Positions 31,271 to 41,501 of a stretch of 64,000 nucleotides of DNA are shown one piece after another. This DNA is from Nitrosopumilus adriaticus. GTDB taxonomy: Archaea > Thermoproteota > Nitrososphaeria > Nitrososphaerales > Nitrosopumilaceae. Every line of letters begins with the position of its first letter. Position 1 is the stretch's first letter. The notes beneath the pieces are model-generated. The model saw only the letters and a list, made by a program, of their open reading frames with translations. It was not told the DNA's origin and ran no database searches. The stretch spans positions 496,001-560,000 of the forward strand of contig NZ_CP011070.1 in assembly GCF_000956175.1 (NCBI RefSeq). The letters run 5' to 3'. Made by a program: the position numbers and the translations under genes.

Positions 31271-33388
31271 ATGACTGCAGTGAAGAAAATTTTTGAAGAA
31301 ATTATTCAAACAGATCACAAAGTTATCACTGAAGAATCATCAAAATCTATTCTCAAAACTTATGGAGTTAAAGTTCCACCTTATGCACTAGCTACTTCTG
31401 CTGATGAGGCAGCAAAGCAGGCAAAAAAAATTGGATTTCCTCTGGTAATGAAAGTTGTATCTCCACAAATTTTACACAAGACTGATGTTGGTGGAGTAAA
31501 AGTTGGAATTGATAATGTCAATGATGTGAAAAAGACATTCAATGACATGTATGGTCGTCTTTCAAAAAAGAAAGGTGTTGAGGTAAAAGGAATTCTTTTG
31601 GAAAAGATGGTTCCAAAAGGAGTTGAACTAATTGTAGGTATTCAGAATGATCCACAATTTGGCCCAATGATAATGGCTGGATTGGGAGGAGTAATGACTG
31701 AAGTTTTCAAAGATGTTGCATTTAGAATGCTGCCAATCACCACATCTGATGCAAAATCAATGATAAACGAACTCAAAGGTTCCAAACTTCTCAAAGGCTT
31801 CAGGGGAAGTGAGCCAGTTGATCTTAACATGGTCGCAAAAATGTTAGTAAACATTGGAAAATTAGGCGTAGAAAATGCCGATTACATTAACAGTATTGAC
31901 TTTAACCCAGTAATTGTTTATCCAAAATCACACTATGTAGTTGATGCAAAAATTATTCTTAATGACAAATTAAAAAAGAATTCAATCTCAAAAGCAAAAC
32001 CAAACATTGCATCAATGGAGACATTCTTTACTCCAAAGTCTGTCGCACTAGTTGGAGCATCTTCAACACCAGGAAAGATTGGTAATTCTGTTTTAGATGC
32101 ACTTGGAAAACAAGATTACAAAGGCAAAGTATATCCAATTAACCCTAAACAAAAATCAATTCTGGGAATCAAATGTTATCCTTCATTAGAAGAAATTCCT
32201 GACAAAGTTGATCTTGTTGTTGTTTGTGTTGATCTTTCATTATGTGGTCCAATTATGAAGACTTGTGCAAAGAAAGGAATTCACAATGTTGTAATCGTTT
32301 CAGGTGGAGGCAAAGAGCTTGGTGGTGACAGAGCCGCTATGGAAGCTGAAGTAAAAGAATTATCACTAAAACACAAAATCCGTGTAATCGGTCCAAATTG
32401 TATTGGTATGTTTAATGCTGCAAATCGTCTTGATTGCGCATTCCAAGGACAGGAAAGAATGGTACGTTCAAAATTAGGTAATGTTGCATTCTTCTCTCAA
32501 AGTGGAACTATGGGAATTAGTATGTTAGAAAGTGCAGATGTATTTGGTTTATCCAAGATGATTAGTTTTGGTAATCGTTCTGATGTTGATGAAGCAGATA
32601 TGATTTGGTATGCTGCAAATGATCCTCAAACTAAAGTAATTGGATTGTATGTAGAAGGATTTGGCGATGGTAGAAAATTCATCAATACTGCTAAACGTGT
32701 AATGAAAGAAATGAAGAAACCTATAGTAATTTGGAAGAGTGGAAGAACTGCTGCAGGTGCTAAACAAGCTGCATCCCATACAGGCTCACTAGGAGGCTCA
32801 AATGCAATGATCATGGGTGCTTTCAAACAAGCAGGAATTATTTCAGTTGATAGTTATCAAGAATTAGTTGGGGCTCTAAAGGCATTAGCATGGCAACCCG
32901 CTGCAAAAGGTAACCGTGTTGCAATGACTAGTAATGGTGCTGGTCCAATGATTGGTGGAATTGATCAATTAGAAAGATTAGGTCTTACAATAGGAAAAAT
33001 GTCTCCACCAATTCTCAAAAAAATAAAGGCTCGTTTCCCACCAACTGTTCCAATTCACAATGGTAATCCCGCAGATGTTGGTGGTGGCGCAACTGCTGAT
33101 GATTATAGATTTGTCATTCAACAATTCCTTGATGAAAAGAATATTGATATTGCAATGCCATGGTTTGTCTTTCAAGATGATCCACTTGAAGAAACAATTG
33201 TTGGTTTCTTAGATGATCTCTCAAAGAAAAAGAAGAAACCTATTTTGGCTGGAGGAAATGGTGGACCATATACTGAAAAAATGATAAAATTGATTGAGAA
33301 GCATAATGTTCCAGTTTACCAGGATCTCAGAACTTGGGTTGCAGCTGCATCCGCATTAGCCCAATGGGGCAAAGTTCTCGGAAAATAG
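31271..33388 (+). CDS. ADP-forming acyl-CoA synthetase, probable 3-hydroxypropionyl-CoA synthetase
   Basis: Fused single-chain enzyme of 705 aa. Residues 1-230 are an ATP-grasp domain ([20 protein letters not shown]); then a CoA-binding Rossmann domain ([20 protein letters not shown], about 255-350) and a ligase domain, with the phosphorylated His expected in [10 protein letters not shown] (His503). Nitrosopumilus relatives use such ADP-forming synthetases for 3-hydroxypropionate and 4-hydroxybutyrate in the CO2-fixation cycle. The crotonase directly downstream favours the 3-hydroxypropionate enzyme, since these genes are neighbours in N. maritimus. The 4-hydroxybutyrate activity is the main alternative. 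Confidence 0.88.
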   Translation: MTAVKKIFEEIIQTDHKVITEESSKSILKTYGVKVPPYALATSADEAAKQAKKIGFPLVMKVVSPQILHKTDVGGVKVGIDNVNDVKKTFNDMYGRLSKKKGVEVKGILLEKMVPKGVELIVGIQNDPQFGPMIMAGLGGVMTEVFKDVAFRMLPITTSDAKSMINELKGSKLLKGFRGSEPVDLNMVAKMLVNIGKLGVENADYINSIDFNPVIVYPKSHYVVDAKIILNDKLKKNSISKAKPNIASMETFFTPKSVALVGASSTPGKIGNSVLDALGKQDYKGKVYPINPKQKSILGIKCYPSLEEIPDKVDLVVVCVDLSLCGPIMKTCAKKGIHNVVIVSGGGKELGGDRAAMEAEVKELSLKHKIRVIGPNCIGMFNAANRLDCAFQGQERMVRSKLGNVAFFSQSGTMGISMLESADVFGLSKMISFGNRSDVDEADMIWYAANDPQTKVIGLYVEGFGDGRKFINTAKRVMKEMKKPIVIWKSGRTAAGAKQAASHTGSLGGSNAMIMGAFKQAGIISVDSYQELVGALKALAWQPAAKGNRVAMTSNGAGPMIGGIDQLERLGLTIGKMSPPILKKIKARFPPTVPIHNGNPADVGGGATADDYRFVIQQFLDEKNIDIAMPWFVFQDDPLEETIVGFLDDLSKKKKKPILAGGNGGPYTEKMIKLIEKHNVPVYQDLRTWVAAASALAQWGKVLGK

Positions 33389-34186
<798 letters not shown>

Positions 34187-34248
34187 TTATTTCCAATTTC
34201 CTTCTTATTTTATTCAATTCAAAAAAATAAAGTTAGAGTATTTCAACT

Positions 34249-34770
34249 CTACTTTACTGTAATTGAACCTACTCTCCAAGGATGAAATGAACAATAGTAG
34301 TTGTACACTCCAGACTCTTCAAATGCAAATTCAAATTTATCACCTGTGTTTAATGGAGGACTGTTAAACCAATCAATTACCTTTCCAGATGTATCTAGAC
34401 TTTGAATGTTATGTGGTACAGAGTCATCATTTACCCATGTAACTGTAGTGCCTTTAGAAATTTCTAGATTCAACGGTAAGTAAAATCCTGCACTGGCAAT
34501 CTCTGAGTTTCCATTAGGAATTGTAACTGTTGCTTGATGTGTTACTTTTTCAGCATCAATACTTTCTATTACAATGACCTCGTTTTCAATCAAAAACTTA
34601 ACCATGTTTAGAAATTCTTGTTCTGAAACAACTCCTTCCCCATACCATAATGCTGTATTTTTTACCCATTCAGGAACTGATTGCGCATTTGCAAAATTTA
34701 CTGAAAATGAAATCAGTAAAATTGCAAATACTATTGTTGGAAGAACTATTTTTTTTGGTAACTGTTCCAT
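34249..34770 (-). CDS. Secreted cupredoxin (plastocyanin-like) with N-terminal helical domain
   Basis: A signal peptide ends at residue 30 (ANAQ). Residues 31-70 form a small helical domain (VPEWVKNTALWYGEGVVSEQ) common in exported proteins of this group. A blue-copper domain follows with ligands His120 (VPHNIQ), Cys160 and His163 (YYCSFHPWR). The axial position C-x2-H-x2-M is Arg166 rather than Met, an unusual change that would alter redox behaviour. Such proteins replace cytochromes as electron carriers in ammonia-oxidising archaea. Single minus-strand gene. Confidence 0.88.
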   Translation of the reverse strand: MEQLPKKIVLPTIVFAILLISFSVNFANAQSVPEWVKNTALWYGEGVVSEQEFLNMVKFLIENEVIVIESIDAEKVTHQATVTIPNGNSEIASAGFYLPLNLEISKGTTVTWVNDDSVPHNIQSLDTSGKVIDWFNSPPLNTGDKFEFAFEESGVYNYYCSFHPWRVGSITVK

Positions 34771-34864
34771 GCTTTAACATTGTTTTAGAGGATTAATTTA
34801 GGATGTATGCGATGTCTTGCAGTGCAATCATCTCTGTTAAATCAAATCTCTTCTTTTTTAGGAT

Positions 34865-35218
34865 ATGCAGGAATTATCCCAAACTCGAAAAATAGTTGAT
34901 GATGAAAGAAAACAGGTTATTTTAGAAATACTGGCCGATAAATATTGCAAGCAAATTCTACATAATACATTAGAAAAGCCAAAATCTGCCATGGAAATTT
35001 CTAATGAAAAAAAGATTCCAATCAGTACTGTGTATAGAAGACTTCAAACGCTGTATGATGCCAAATTACTGGCAATATCCGGATCCATCAATCAGGATGG
35101 GAAAAAATATTTCCTATACAAAAGTAAGGTGAAATCAATTTCTCTAAAATGTGACTTGGAAGTTACAACAGTTGAACTAATTCCCAATATTTCTGGGGAT
35201 TATAATGACGATCTCTAG
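34865..35218 (+). CDS. Winged-helix transcriptional regulator (117 aa)
   Basis: KQVILEILADKYCKQILHNTLEKPKSAMEISNEKKIPISTVYRRLQTLYDAKLL is an ArsR-type helix-turn-helix, and SGSINQDGKKYFLYKSK the wing. The C-terminal strand region may dimerise. It is divergent from the cupredoxin gene with 94 bases between, so it may control copper or redox protein expression. No classical metal motif. Confidence 0.82.
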   Translation: MQELSQTRKIVDDERKQVILEILADKYCKQILHNTLEKPKSAMEISNEKKIPISTVYRRLQTLYDAKLLAISGSINQDGKKYFLYKSKVKSISLKCDLEVTTVELIPNISGDYNDDL

Positions 35219-35276
35219 TGAATAATGTCTAAAACATGATTAATTCTTAAATTACTAGTGTGCTGGGTGGGAAAAG

Positions 35277-35290
35277 CTTATTATAATTTG
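35277..35290 (+). promoter_or_regulatory. TATA-like box for iscA
   Basis: CTTATTATAATTTG is centred about 28 bases upstream of ATG 35311. Confidence 0.45.
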
Positions 35291-35310
35291 AAGCGGCATT
35301 TTTGTTTATA

Positions 35311-35661
35311 ATGGCAACTGAGCAAACACAAAAGATGATCACAGTCAGCACAAAAGCAGCTGAGAAGATCAAAGAATTCATGAAAGAAGAAGCAGAATCA
35401 CCTGAATATCTTCGAGTATATGTCCAAGGTGGCGGTTGTTCTGGTCTATCCTATGGGATGGGCTTTGAAAAGACACCAGAAGAGGATGACATAGTCATGG
35501 AAGAAAATGGAGTAAAACTCCTAGTTGACAGTTACAGTGTTGACCATCTACAAGGTGCAAACGTAGACTATATTGAAAGTCTAATGGGTTCTGGATTTAA
35601 AATCAATAATCCAAACGTTACAAAATCCTGTTCATGTGGTCACTCATTTAGTACTGAATAA
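35311..35661 (+). CDS. A-type iron-sulfur carrier (IscA/ErpA/HesB family)
   Basis: The three family cysteines are present: GGGCSGLSYGM (Cys) and the C-terminal SCSCGHSF pair. VSTKAAEKIKEFMKEE opens the HesB fold. It delivers Fe-S clusters to apo-proteins, acting in the cytoplasm. 116 residues is typical. I use ATG 35311; an upstream in-frame TTG would add three residues. Confidence 0.92.
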   Translation: MATEQTQKMITVSTKAAEKIKEFMKEEAESPEYLRVYVQGGGCSGLSYGMGFEKTPEEDDIVMEENGVKLLVDSYSVDHLQGANVDYIESLMGSGFKINNPNVTKSCSCGHSFSTE

Positions 35662-35693
35662 ACAACTATCATTATTTTTCATTTTTAGATTCA

Positions 35694-35709
35694 CTTAGCA
35701 TTTGCTAAG
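35694..35709. promoter_or_regulatory. Palindrome between iscA and dnaG
   Basis: CTTAGCATTTGCTAAG has perfect 7-base arms around TT. It lies 33 bases after the iscA stop and could be a terminator hairpin or an operator for dnaG. The rest of the 153-base gap ends with a ribosome site AAGGAGATGA before ATG 35815. Confidence 0.4.
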
Positions 35710-35814
35710 CTCAATTATTATTGAAATATTTCATCAGTTGCAATCCTTTTTGCGATACCCTCATATATCGAAGGTAGAAACCCAAATTATGATAATAAAG
35801 GAGATGAATCATTT

Positions 35815-36957
35815 ATGCCTCAATCAGGAATTGTCAAATATCACGTTAAACTTTCCTATGAAGTTGATGGGCTCGTTGAAAGAGCAGATATAATCGGAGC
35901 CATCTTTGGCCAAACAGAAGGACTGTTAGGGCCAGAGATGAATCTGAATGAGCTGCAACGAGTTTCTAAAGTAGGACGTATTGAAGTTAATAGTAAATCT
36001 ACTGCAAATACTACTGCAGGTGATGCATTAATTCCAATGAGCACTGATATTGATACATGCGCATTAATTGCTGCAGGAATTGAAAGCATTGACAAAGTAG
36101 GACCTTTTGATTGCACATTCAAATTAGAAGCAATTGATGATGTACGAGCTGCAAAGAAAGATGACATTGTAAGACGTGCAAAAGAAATCAAGCAAAAATG
36201 GGCTACTAAAACAGTCAGTGAAGGAGAAACAATGTTAAATGATGTTCATCAGGGTGATGCTGGAAAACTAGCAACATATGGACCATCCAAATTAACATGT
36301 AGTTCTGGTGTTTTTGATTCTAAATGGGTAATCCTGGTAGAAGGAAGAGCCGATGTAATCAATCTTCTAAGAGCTGGATATGATAATGTTTTAGCAATTG
36401 AAGGTGCAAAAATTGATGAATCTATCAAAGAATTATGTAATAATAAAGACACTGTGGTAGCATTTCTTGATGGAGATAGATCTGGTGGATTTATTCTCAA
36501 AGAACTCAAATCCGTTGTAACTTTAGATTATGAATTACAAGCTGATAGCGGTGTTGAAGTTGAAGAACTAACCCCACAAAGAATTGATGAAATTCTAAGA
36601 CCAATTGCAGATGAAATTAAATCTGGAAAGCCAGCACCTGCTCTAAAAAGTGAAGATGATAAACCTCTTGCAGAAATAGCATCAAAAGTTTTTCCAAATC
36701 TCAATGAAACACTTGAAGCCGTTGCTTTAGATGGTGATCAAAATGAAGTTTTCAAAGTTCCAATCAGTGAAGTAGTAAGTAAACTCTCATCCCAATCTGG
36801 AATAAAATATCTTCTACTTGATGGGATTATTACCCAGCGACTTTTAGAAGGCGCCAAAAACGCAGGTGTTGAATGTGTTGTTGGTCACAGAGTTGCAAAA
36901 CTTTCAAACTCTGATGGAATGACACTAAAAACATTCGGTGACTTGGGCGTATCTTAG
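35815..36957 (+). CDS. dnaG: Archaeal DnaG primase-like protein
   Basis: 380 aa. Residues 1-165 are the archaeal N-terminal region (GLVERADIIGAIFGQTEGLL). A Toprim domain follows with VILVEGRADVINLLRAGY and VAFLDGDRSGG. Archaeal DnaG associates with the exosome and polyadenylates/degrades RNA, with reported primase activity in some species. It starts after a clear ribosome site and is followed by ribK after eight bases. Confidence 0.93.
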   Translation: MPQSGIVKYHVKLSYEVDGLVERADIIGAIFGQTEGLLGPEMNLNELQRVSKVGRIEVNSKSTANTTAGDALIPMSTDIDTCALIAAGIESIDKVGPFDCTFKLEAIDDVRAAKKDDIVRRAKEIKQKWATKTVSEGETMLNDVHQGDAGKLATYGPSKLTCSSGVFDSKWVILVEGRADVINLLRAGYDNVLAIEGAKIDESIKELCNNKDTVVAFLDGDRSGGFILKELKSVVTLDYELQADSGVEVEELTPQRIDEILRPIADEIKSGKPAPALKSEDDKPLAEIASKVFPNLNETLEAVALDGDQNEVFKVPISEVVSKLSSQSGIKYLLLDGIITQRLLEGAKNAGVECVVGHRVAKLSNSDGMTLKTFGDLGVS

Positions 36958-36965
36958 GAAACTAG

Positions 36966-37649
36966 ATGACTGAACTAAAAATTCAGCACATCTTAACTCT
37001 CTCATATCTATTATCCAAAGGAGCAAAACACAACTACGTCACTATAACAACCTCTTCTCTTGGAAAAAATATTAAAAAATCTCAACAGTCTGCATCAAAA
37101 CATCTCTTAGAATTAGAACAGAATAAATTCATAGACCGAATAATTAGCGGTCGCAACATTTCTGTTAAAATTACTCCAAAAGGATTCACTGAAATGGTCA
37201 AACTCTCTGCAATACTTAGAAAAAGTTTGGATTCTTCACCTTCTTACGTGGAACTTAAGGGAACTCTCGTCTCTGGAATGGGTGAGGGTGCCTACTATAT
37301 GGGATTAAAAGGATACACAAAACAATTCCAGTCAAAAATTGGATATGTCCCATTTCCTGGAACTCTCAATGTAAGATTAGATCAAAAAATACATCAAGAA
37401 GCCATCAAACAATTTGAAACTTTGAATGGTGTAAAAATTAATAGCTTCTCAGATGGAAAGCGAACCTATGGATGGGTAAAATGCTTTCCTGCTAGGTTGA
37501 ACAATTTGGCCAACTGTGAATTAATCATCCTTGAGAGAACACATCATGATGACTCAATTATTGAATTAATTTCTAAATCTTGTTTGAGAAAGACTGCAAA
37601 ACTTAAAGATGGATCAAAAATTTCAATTAAAATTAAAATTAATTCCTAG
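36966..37649 (+). CDS. ribK: CTP-dependent riboflavin kinase with N-terminal winged helix
   Basis: Residues 1-85 are a winged helix (SSLGKNIKKSQQSASKHLLELEQ), followed by the RibK domain: ELKGTLVSGMGEGAYYMGLKGY, IGYVPFPGTLNVRL and GKRTYGWVKCFPA. The enzyme makes FMN using CTP, and the HTH fusion is typical of archaeal members. Converges tail-to-tail with an FAD synthetase gene, so both flavin-cofactor steps sit together on opposite strands. Confidence 0.92.
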   Translation: MTELKIQHILTLSYLLSKGAKHNYVTITTSSLGKNIKKSQQSASKHLLELEQNKFIDRIISGRNISVKITPKGFTEMVKLSAILRKSLDSSPSYVELKGTLVSGMGEGAYYMGLKGYTKQFQSKIGYVPFPGTLNVRLDQKIHQEAIKQFETLNGVKINSFSDGKRTYGWVKCFPARLNNLANCELIILERTHHDDSIIELISKSCLRKTAKLKDGSKISIKIKINS

Positions 37650-38308
37650 ATTCCGTGAATAGATTCGCCATATTCTTTTTCAATTTTAGAACTGGAACTT
37701 TCGGGAATTGGAGATTGTAATCTTGCAACCGTTGCATCAAGCTTTATTTTTTTGCATCCTTCGGTAATGAATTTCTCTTGATGCACTTGATCATAGCCTA
37801 ATGCAATAATCTCTGGCCTAACAAGATTAACTGTTTTGAAAATATCCTCTTCTTGTCCAATTAGACATAGATCCACCATTGATAGAGAATTTACCAATTC
37901 TTGTCTCTGCTCTTGGCTGTGAATTGGGTTTCTTTTTTTCATCTTTACTGCTGTATTGTCTGTTGCTACAACAACTACAAGTACATCACCTAGTGCTTTT
38001 GCTGCATTTAGCGTATGAATATGACCTGGATGTATGATATCGAAAACTCCGCCAGCTAACACCACTCGTAATGATTTTCTACCGATTTCTGTAAGTGTGC
38101 ATCTATCTTCATTAACAAATTGATTTTTTACCAATTCATCGATTTTTGAATTTATCATGTCTTCTGATAACATACATTTTTTCATAATGGTCTGAGATAA
38201 TGCCTTTCCATCAATTTGACATACATACATCACTGATAGAATTATTTTTTCACTTTGATCCAATATTTTTTCTATTTCTGACCCTCTCTTTAATTCATCG
38301 CTAGACAT
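37646..38308 (-). CDS. ribL: FAD synthetase-like cytidylyl/adenylyltransferase with N-terminal HTH
   Basis: LAGGVFDIIHPGHIHTL is the HxGH nucleotidyltransferase motif; later ALGYDQ and the SSSKI motif complete the active site. The first 70 residues form an HTH-like extension. It likely adenylylates FMN to FAD, as in archaeal RibL. ATG at 38308 shares bases with the dphB stop (TGATG), so the genes are coupled; a GTG three bases upstream is possible. Confidence 0.88.
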   Translation of the reverse strand: MSSDELKRGSEIEKILDQSEKIILSVMYVCQIDGKALSQTIMKKCMLSEDMINSKIDELVKNQFVNEDRCTLTEIGRKSLRVVLAGGVFDIIHPGHIHTLNAAKALGDVLVVVVATDNTAVKMKKRNPIHSQEQRQELVNSLSMVDLCLIGQEEDIFKTVNLVRPEIIALGYDQVHQEKFITEGCKKIKLDATVARLQSPIPESSSSKIEKEYGESIHGI

Positions 38309-39345
38309 CACATCTTTGGATCAAGGCCTTTGGCCAGTCTTAATGCATCAACTAAACCATCTGCGTACCCAATACTCAATATTGCTACCTCATCCTGACC
38401 GTCTTCAAGAAATTTTTCTGCATCTTTAATGTACAACTCTGCATTTTCTAATATCACCTGAAATTCTTTTTGATTTTTATAATGTGGCTCAATTTCCTCC
38501 AAGGCCTCTCTTACCATTGGTACATATTTTTCCATCATTTGTTTTGAAATTTTCTTTGTTTTTTCAGAATTGTCAAATGGTTCGTCAATGCATTGACCTA
38601 ATATCTTCAATGCATCTGATTCTGTAAAATGTAGTCTTCCTGGTATTATCACGGTATGGGGCGGCTTTCCAAAATCTTTTTTCTTTAAACTGGAAATTTT
38701 TCCTGAAATAATTAATTGATCTTTGAATCCTATTCTTGATGCAATAATTGCATAGCTATCTGAACTGATCACATTTCTTTTTTGTCCTTTTTCTGTTTCT
38801 AATAATCCATCTAGTGCATCTTTAGGATCTAAGAAAAAATCTTTGTCTTGATTATATTCTAAAAGAAGAACTGTGTGATTTCCTTCAATAATGTTTTTGT
38901 AAATTACATAATATGGAGTTGTAAGCGATTTCATTTCGCTCATTATCGTTGCAATTCGTCCTACTTTGTAAAAATGTAAACCACATTCTCCAATCATTGA
39001 AGTAAGAGAAGATGAGGCATGAATCGAATGTGTTTTTATTTTTTCCTCAATTGCTCTTGTTCTTAATTCGATATGCGTTGTTGCAATGTAAGGATCCCCG
39101 TATGATAGTAAAACTACTTTCTTTTTCTTTGAATTTTTTAGAATTTCATTTCCGTCTTCTACAAGCCATCTTTTTGCTGGCTTGAATTCTCCTTTAGTGG
39201 CATTTTTAATTTTGGTTAAATCTGATTTTCCTATTGGACTTGTAAATTGTTCAAGGTATACAATATCTGCCTTTGATAAAATATCGATTGCCTCATTGGG
39301 GATTGATTTGAATCCCGAAATTCCTAATCCTACAAACCACAGCAT
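38308..39345 (-). CDS. dphB: Diphthine synthase fused to a DUF357 domain
   Basis: MLWFVGLGISGFKSIPNEAI and LLSYGDPYIATTH are the tetrapyrrole-methylase-fold signatures of DphB, the SAM-dependent enzyme of diphthamide synthesis on elongation factor 2. After about residue 260 a second part (TKKISKQMMEKYVPMVREAL through LYIKDAEKFLEDGQDEVAIL and YADGLVDALRL) matches DUF357, usually a separate small archaeal protein. The fusion gives 345 aa against about 260 for DphB alone. Overlaps lysK by TAATG. Confidence 0.9.
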   Translation of the reverse strand: MLWFVGLGISGFKSIPNEAIDILSKADIVYLEQFTSPIGKSDLTKIKNATKGEFKPAKRWLVEDGNEILKNSKKKKVVLLSYGDPYIATTHIELRTRAIEEKIKTHSIHASSSLTSMIGECGLHFYKVGRIATIMSEMKSLTTPYYVIYKNIIEGNHTVLLLEYNQDKDFFLDPKDALDGLLETEKGQKRNVISSDSYAIIASRIGFKDQLIISGKISSLKKKDFGKPPHTVIIPGRLHFTESDALKILGQCIDEPFDNSEKTKKISKQMMEKYVPMVREALEEIEPHYKNQKEFQVILENAELYIKDAEKFLEDGQDEVAILSIGYADGLVDALRLAKGLDPKM

Positions 39346-40469
39346 TACTGCATCTTTCTGTCATGAAGTCTTTTTAAATGCTGTAGAGTTTTCTTTAAGA
39401 TTTCTATCCCTTTAAGATATTCTTCAATGGATACTTTTTCATCAATGGTGTGTGCCTCATGAGGATCTCCAGGACCATACGTGACTACAGGAATTTCCCA
39501 TTGATTCCCCAGGACATTCATGTCGCCAGTTCCTGTTTTTCTAATTAATGTGGCCCTTGACTGTGTTTCCTCAAGAATACCTAATGTCAGTGCTCTGACT
39601 AGTGGTGAGTTGTGTGGTGCCTCAAATGGTTCAGTCTCATCAAGAATTGAATAAAATGCTTCAACTTGTCTTTTTTGAGAAATCTCTTTAACAATTTCTG
39701 CAATCTTTTGCTCGATAGTTTTACAATTCATATCTACTGGAATTCTAATGTCAAAAACTGTTTCACATTCCTTTGGTGTAATATTATGGCTAGTACCTCC
39801 TCTAATCTCTGTCATTGATGAAGTCAACAACATTCCTTTAGATTTGCCTTCTTGATTTTCTTCCAATCTTTCTTTTAATTCACTTGCAAAAATCATTGAT
39901 TCATGAATGGCGTTTTTTGAAAGCCATGGTGCACTTGCATGTGAACTATCATCTACACTTATTTTGAGATTAATAGCTAGCCTTCCCTTGTATGCAATTG
40001 TTACCTGATTAATTCCACTAGGCTCTCCAAAAATTGCATAATCAATTCCAATTTCTTTTTTTACGAGATTTTTAATTCCAGTTGCATTTCCTTCTTCATC
40101 AACTGCTCCGACAAAAATTATGGTTCCGTTATTGTTCTGAATTGATGCTGCTGCAAATAACATTGCCATTAATGGGGCTTTAGCATCTGATGCTCCTCTG
40201 CCATATAGTGCATCACCTTCTTTTCTAACTTTGACTTTTCCTGGTACAACATCCATGTGGCCACATAACATGATTTTTGGAGATCCTGTTCCTTTCCTTG
40301 CAATAACATTACCGACTTCATCTATCTGTATATCTTCAAATCCCAAGTCATCACATTTGTCAGCTAAAAATTCTGCCATTGGTTTTTCACTTAGTGATGG
40401 CGTGTAGAGTCTCAATGCTTTCTCTAGCATCTTAATTGCAAATCTTGATTCTGATAGATGTTTGGTCAA
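39345..40469 (-). CDS. lysK: LysW-amino acid hydrolase (M20 deacetylase family)
   Basis: Zinc-dependent M20 peptidase fold: LCGHMDVVPG, YGRGASDAKAPL, VGAVDEEGNATG and GEPSG give the metal ligands and catalytic Glu. It releases lysine (and probably ornithine) from the LysW carrier, the last step of the pathway. The start seems to be TTG at 40469. Located in the minus-strand lysine cluster downstream of lysX. Confidence 0.92.
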   Translation of the reverse strand: MTKHLSESRFAIKMLEKALRLYTPSLSEKPMAEFLADKCDDLGFEDIQIDEVGNVIARKGTGSPKIMLCGHMDVVPGKVKVRKEGDALYGRGASDAKAPLMAMLFAAASIQNNNGTIIFVGAVDEEGNATGIKNLVKKEIGIDYAIFGEPSGINQVTIAYKGRLAINLKISVDDSSHASAPWLSKNAIHESMIFASELKERLEENQEGKSKGMLLTSSMTEIRGGTSHNITPKECETVFDIRIPVDMNCKTIEQKIAEIVKEISQKRQVEAFYSILDETEPFEAPHNSPLVRALTLGILEETQSRATLIRKTGTGDMNVLGNQWEIPVVTYGPGDPHEAHTIDEKVSIEEYLKGIEILKKTLQHLKRLHDRKMQ

Positions 40470-40472
40470 TTC

Positions 40473-41315
40473 TTATTTTTCTATATTTAGGGCATAATTT
40501 AGCATTAATGATGGAATGTCTACTTCACAAACTCGAACTGTATTTTTGTATTCTGTAGTGTTGTTTACTTCGTGTACTACCAATCCTTTTTCATCACTTT
40601 CCATCAAATCTACGCCTACAATATCTCCTTGAACTGCATTCTTTGCCTTTATGCACATCTCTTCCATTTCTGGTGTAACCTTGCATGGTTCTGCCTCTCC
40701 GCCAAGTGCCATGTTTGTTTTCCAATGCTTTGATTTTCTGTAAATTGCAGCAACAATTTTATCTCCAACCATGATGGCTCTGATGTCTCTTGGAGGTCTT
40801 TTTACAAATTCTTCCAAATAATGGATTTGATAAATTGGATACATCTTCTCTCTACTTTCAATAATGCCTTCTGCCGCATCTCTGTCGTTAAGTTTTGAAA
40901 TTAGTCTTCCCCAACTTCCAACTGTTGGTTTGATTACTTTGGGAAATCCTTGTGTGTCTAATGCTTCCAAAGCTGCATCTTTTGAAAACGCTACAGTGGC
41001 ATCAGGTGTTGGAACCCCGAATTTTTTTAGTAACATATGTGTGAATAATTTATTTCCAGCAAATACCCCTGTGTTTAGACAATTGATTACTTTGACTCCT
41101 AATCCTTCAAGTGCTGCTGTTGAATGTAAATTTCGGTAGTAGCTTACGCATCTCTGAATCACTACTCCATAATCTTCGGGTTTTTTTTCTAAATCTAATG
41201 CTAGTTTCTTGCAATCTACCATCTGAATATTGATATTGTTTTTTTTACCTGCTTCTAGAAGGGCTTTTTCTTCCCAACGGATGGAATCGTAAAGAATAGT
41301 AACGTCAGAACTCAC
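40473..41315 (-). CDS. lysX: ATP-grasp ligase LysX (LysW-alpha-aminoadipate ligase)
   Basis: LysX/RimK-type ATP-grasp: VTILYDSIRWEEKALLEAGK, QRCVSYYRNLHSTAALEG, PKVIKPTVGSWGRL and VVHEVNNTTEYKN. It joins alpha-aminoadipate to the C-terminal Glu of LysW. GTG at 41315 overlaps the lysW stop and gives the usual N terminus; a TTG nine bases upstream would be inside lysW. It is paired with the lysW copy at 41312 and the downstream lysK, which is why I assign it to lysine rather than arginine. Confidence 0.85.
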   Translation of the reverse strand: MSSDVTILYDSIRWEEKALLEAGKKNNINIQMVDCKKLALDLEKKPEDYGVVIQRCVSYYRNLHSTAALEGLGVKVINCLNTGVFAGNKLFTHMLLKKFGVPTPDATVAFSKDAALEALDTQGFPKVIKPTVGSWGRLISKLNDRDAAEGIIESREKMYPIYQIHYLEEFVKRPPRDIRAIMVGDKIVAAIYRKSKHWKTNMALGGEAEPCKVTPEMEEMCIKAKNAVQGDIVGVDLMESDEKGLVVHEVNNTTEYKNTVRVCEVDIPSLMLNYALNIEK

Positions 41316-41479
41316 TGTCCCCAATCCTCGCCAACCGTTTGGGCAGGCTTTAGTTGGAAACCGTCTGAACTTTTTTCTAATTCAAAACTTGCGCCACATT
41401 CGGGACATGTTACAATTTCTCCTTCAAGTGCATCACTTGGGATGGATATTTCTGCATCACATTCTTCACATTTTGACAT
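41312..41479 (-). CDS. lysW: Amino-group carrier protein LysW, copy 1, ending EDWGQ
   Basis: 55 aa. MSKCEECDAE and TCPECGASF are two CxxC pairs forming the zinc ribbon; the C terminus reads VGEDWGQ. The family ends EDWGE, where the side chain of the last Glu takes the substrate. Here the last codon is CAG (Gln) instead of GAG, a single-base difference. The TGA stop overlaps the GTG of lysX. The second copy at 47104 ends normally in Glu. The gene is too short for many annotation cut-offs. Confidence 0.88.
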   Translation of the reverse strand: MSKCEECDAEISIPSDALEGEIVTCPECGASFELEKSSDGFQLKPAQTVGEDWGQ

Positions 41480-41501
41480 ATCTTATCTTCCACAACCCTC
41501 T

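Noticed and set aside
31086-31274. 62-codon open frame before the CoA synthetase
   Set aside because: It overlaps the synthetase start and its likely promoter, has AT-driven composition and no domain.
41312-41479. Reading LysW copy 1 as ending in Glu
   Set aside because: The bases are CAG TGA on the minus strand, so the sequence as given encodes Gln; I report it as seen.
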